Positions 63,454-63,962 of a stretch of DNA of 63,962 nucleotides are shown here, piece after piece. The notes under the pieces were generated by a model, which saw only the letters and a program-made list of their open reading frames with translations, did not search any database and was not told the origin of the DNA. Every line of letters starts with the position of its first letter. The stretch's first letter is position 1. The position numbers and the translations under genes are program-made. This stretch comes from a bacterium (GTDB taxonomy: Bacteria > Vulcanimicrobiota > Xenobia > Xenobiales > Xenobiaceae): positions 1 through 63,962 of the forward strand of contig JAFTAM010000182.1 in assembly GCA_017458675.1 (NCBI GenBank), read 5' to 3'.

Positions 63454-63474
63454 AAGTATCATTAGGGGATACAT
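63454..63474. promoter_or_regulatory. Operator O3
   Basis: AAGTATC-(7)-GATACAT, just before the GTG of the Cro/Ner-like gene. Includes the inner perfect GTATC/GATAC pair at 63456-63472. Confidence 0.7.
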
Positions 63475-63477
63475 AAA

Positions 63478-63666
63478 GTGAATTGGCTAAAAAAAGCGAG
63501 GAAAAGATTAGGGTTAACTCAGCAACAGCTTGCAGATAAACTGGGTGTAACACGTATTACAGTTGCACGGTGGGAAACAAAGAGACAGCCGAGTTTAAAT
63601 AGACTTTTTGAAATTTCAGCGCTTTTAAATTTAGAGCCTTATGTCGTTCTCAGTTGTGATTATTAA
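63478..63666 (+). CDS. Small Cro/Ner-like HTH regulator
   Basis: A 62-residue protein that is essentially one XRE-type helix-turn-helix (LTQQQLADKLGVTRITVARW). GTG start with GGGGA 8-9 nt upstream. By position it is the Ner/Cro counterpart that would shut off the repressor and early transcription. Its recognition helix 'VTRITVARWE' is almost the same as that of the repressor ('VTRVTVNRWE'), so both probably bind the same operators. The stop overlaps the transposase start (TAATG). Confidence 0.85.
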   Translation: MNWLKKARKRLGLTQQQLADKLGVTRITVARWETKRQPSLNRLFEISALLNLEPYVVLSCDY

Positions 63667-63962
63667 TGATGTATGTATCTATTGAAGAAGCGTCAACTTT
63701 ATTAAGTGTTTCGCGAAGAACAATTCATACTTATATATCTAATCAAAAAGTAACCTCTCATGTTATACCTTGTTTAACAGGTGGTTTTAAACGGGAGATC
63801 GCCCTCGAGTCCCTGCCCCAGGATGCACAGCAGCGCTATTGGCAGCAGGTGCGCATCGAACAGGAAGCGGCCGCCTCTAAGCAGTCCAAGCGCGGCAGGC
63901 CGTCAAAAGCCGAAAAGCAAGCTCAAGAGGCCGCTAAAGCCGCCAAACAAGCAGAAATTCAA
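63666..63962 (+). CDS. Mu-type transposase A, N-terminal part (runs off window)
   Basis: The first 99 residues of a frame with no stop before the window end. N-terminal winged-helix/HTH part 'YVSIEEASTLLSVSRRTIHTYI', then 'REIALESLPQDAQQRY', the motif that links the DNA-binding part to the catalytic core in Mu A-like transposases, then a Lys/Ala/Gln-rich linker with an AT-hook-like KRGRPSK. ATG at 63666 overlaps the TAA of the upstream gene. The first 45 codons are AT-rich, the rest GC-rich. The DDE core is not in the window. Confidence 0.75.
   Translation, partial: MMYVSIEEASTLLSVSRRTIHTYISNQKVTSHVIPCLTGGFKREIALESLPQDAQQRYWQQVRIEQEAAASKQSKRGRPSKAEKQAQEAAKAAKQAEIQ

Larger units (their letters stand above)
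62745..63962 (+). mobile_element. Left end of a Mu-like transposable phage or element (partial)
   Basis: Gene order as in phage Mu: leftward repressor, divergent operator, small rightward Cro/Ner-like regulator, then the transposase, whose frame runs off the window. The left boundary lies somewhere between 62745 and 63000, where lipoprotein coding sequence stops. The right end is outside, so target-site duplication cannot be tested. Confidence 0.65.

Overview
The window reads as chromosomal DNA of a Gram-negative (diderm), probably anaerobic bacterium of mid GC content. Evidence: six or more genes with lipoprotein signal peptides, type II secretion pseudopilins, periplasmic proteins with cleavable signal peptides, a radical SAM enzyme, and a non-mevalonate isoprenoid gene. 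I cannot name the taxon from sequence alone. No rRNA, tRNA or CRISPR array was seen.

Left part (1-6.3 kb): a membrane transporter of the AI-2E family, a flavin reductase-like protein, a nitrilase-family amidohydrolase, then a compact unit of a 30-residue peptide gene (3687-3779) overlapping a radical SAM/SPASM gene (3776-4876). That unit has its own promoter-like -10, leader hairpin and terminator, and looks like an undescribed ribosomally made, post-translationally modified peptide (RiPP) system with a CVCW core. From 4969 to 21431 everything is on the minus strand: four cell-surface lipoproteins, two carrying long Asp-Ala or Asp-Thr tracts, then type II secretion genes (gspK, gspJ, gspI, an unknown exported protein, gspC), then a SpoIIE phosphatase/ATPase fusion and a STAS protein.

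Middle (21.8-39.7 kb): an orphan 165-residue protein, a six-gene plus-strand run (ispF, UPF0158, unknown secreted protein, UPF0173 hydrolase, AMIN/phosphodiester glycosidase, UDP-glucose dehydrogenase), a 51-residue small ORF, a cytoplasmic unknown, a small secreted protein and hisS. Next comes a tandem duplication of a divergent gene pair: an exported protein with an RTX-type calcium-binding C-terminus on the minus strand and a 370-residue periplasmic protein on the plus strand.

Right part (39.7-64 kb): a minus-strand operon of a glutamate dehydrogenase-like gene (with key active-site substitutions), a PEP/pyruvate-binding-domain protein and a duplicated SMR-like transporter. It is followed by an A-B-B-A' cluster of giant lipoproteins: two HEFxH metallopeptidase-like proteins flanked by a lipoprotein with a DnaJ-like Cys-rich tail and by its decayed copies. 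The last kilobase is the left end of a Mu-like transposable element: repressor, three-site operator, Cro/Ner-like regulator and the start of the transposase.

A dispersed intergenic repeat of about 210-265 bp with a compensated inverted repeat occurs at least seven times and fills most of the long non-coding gaps.
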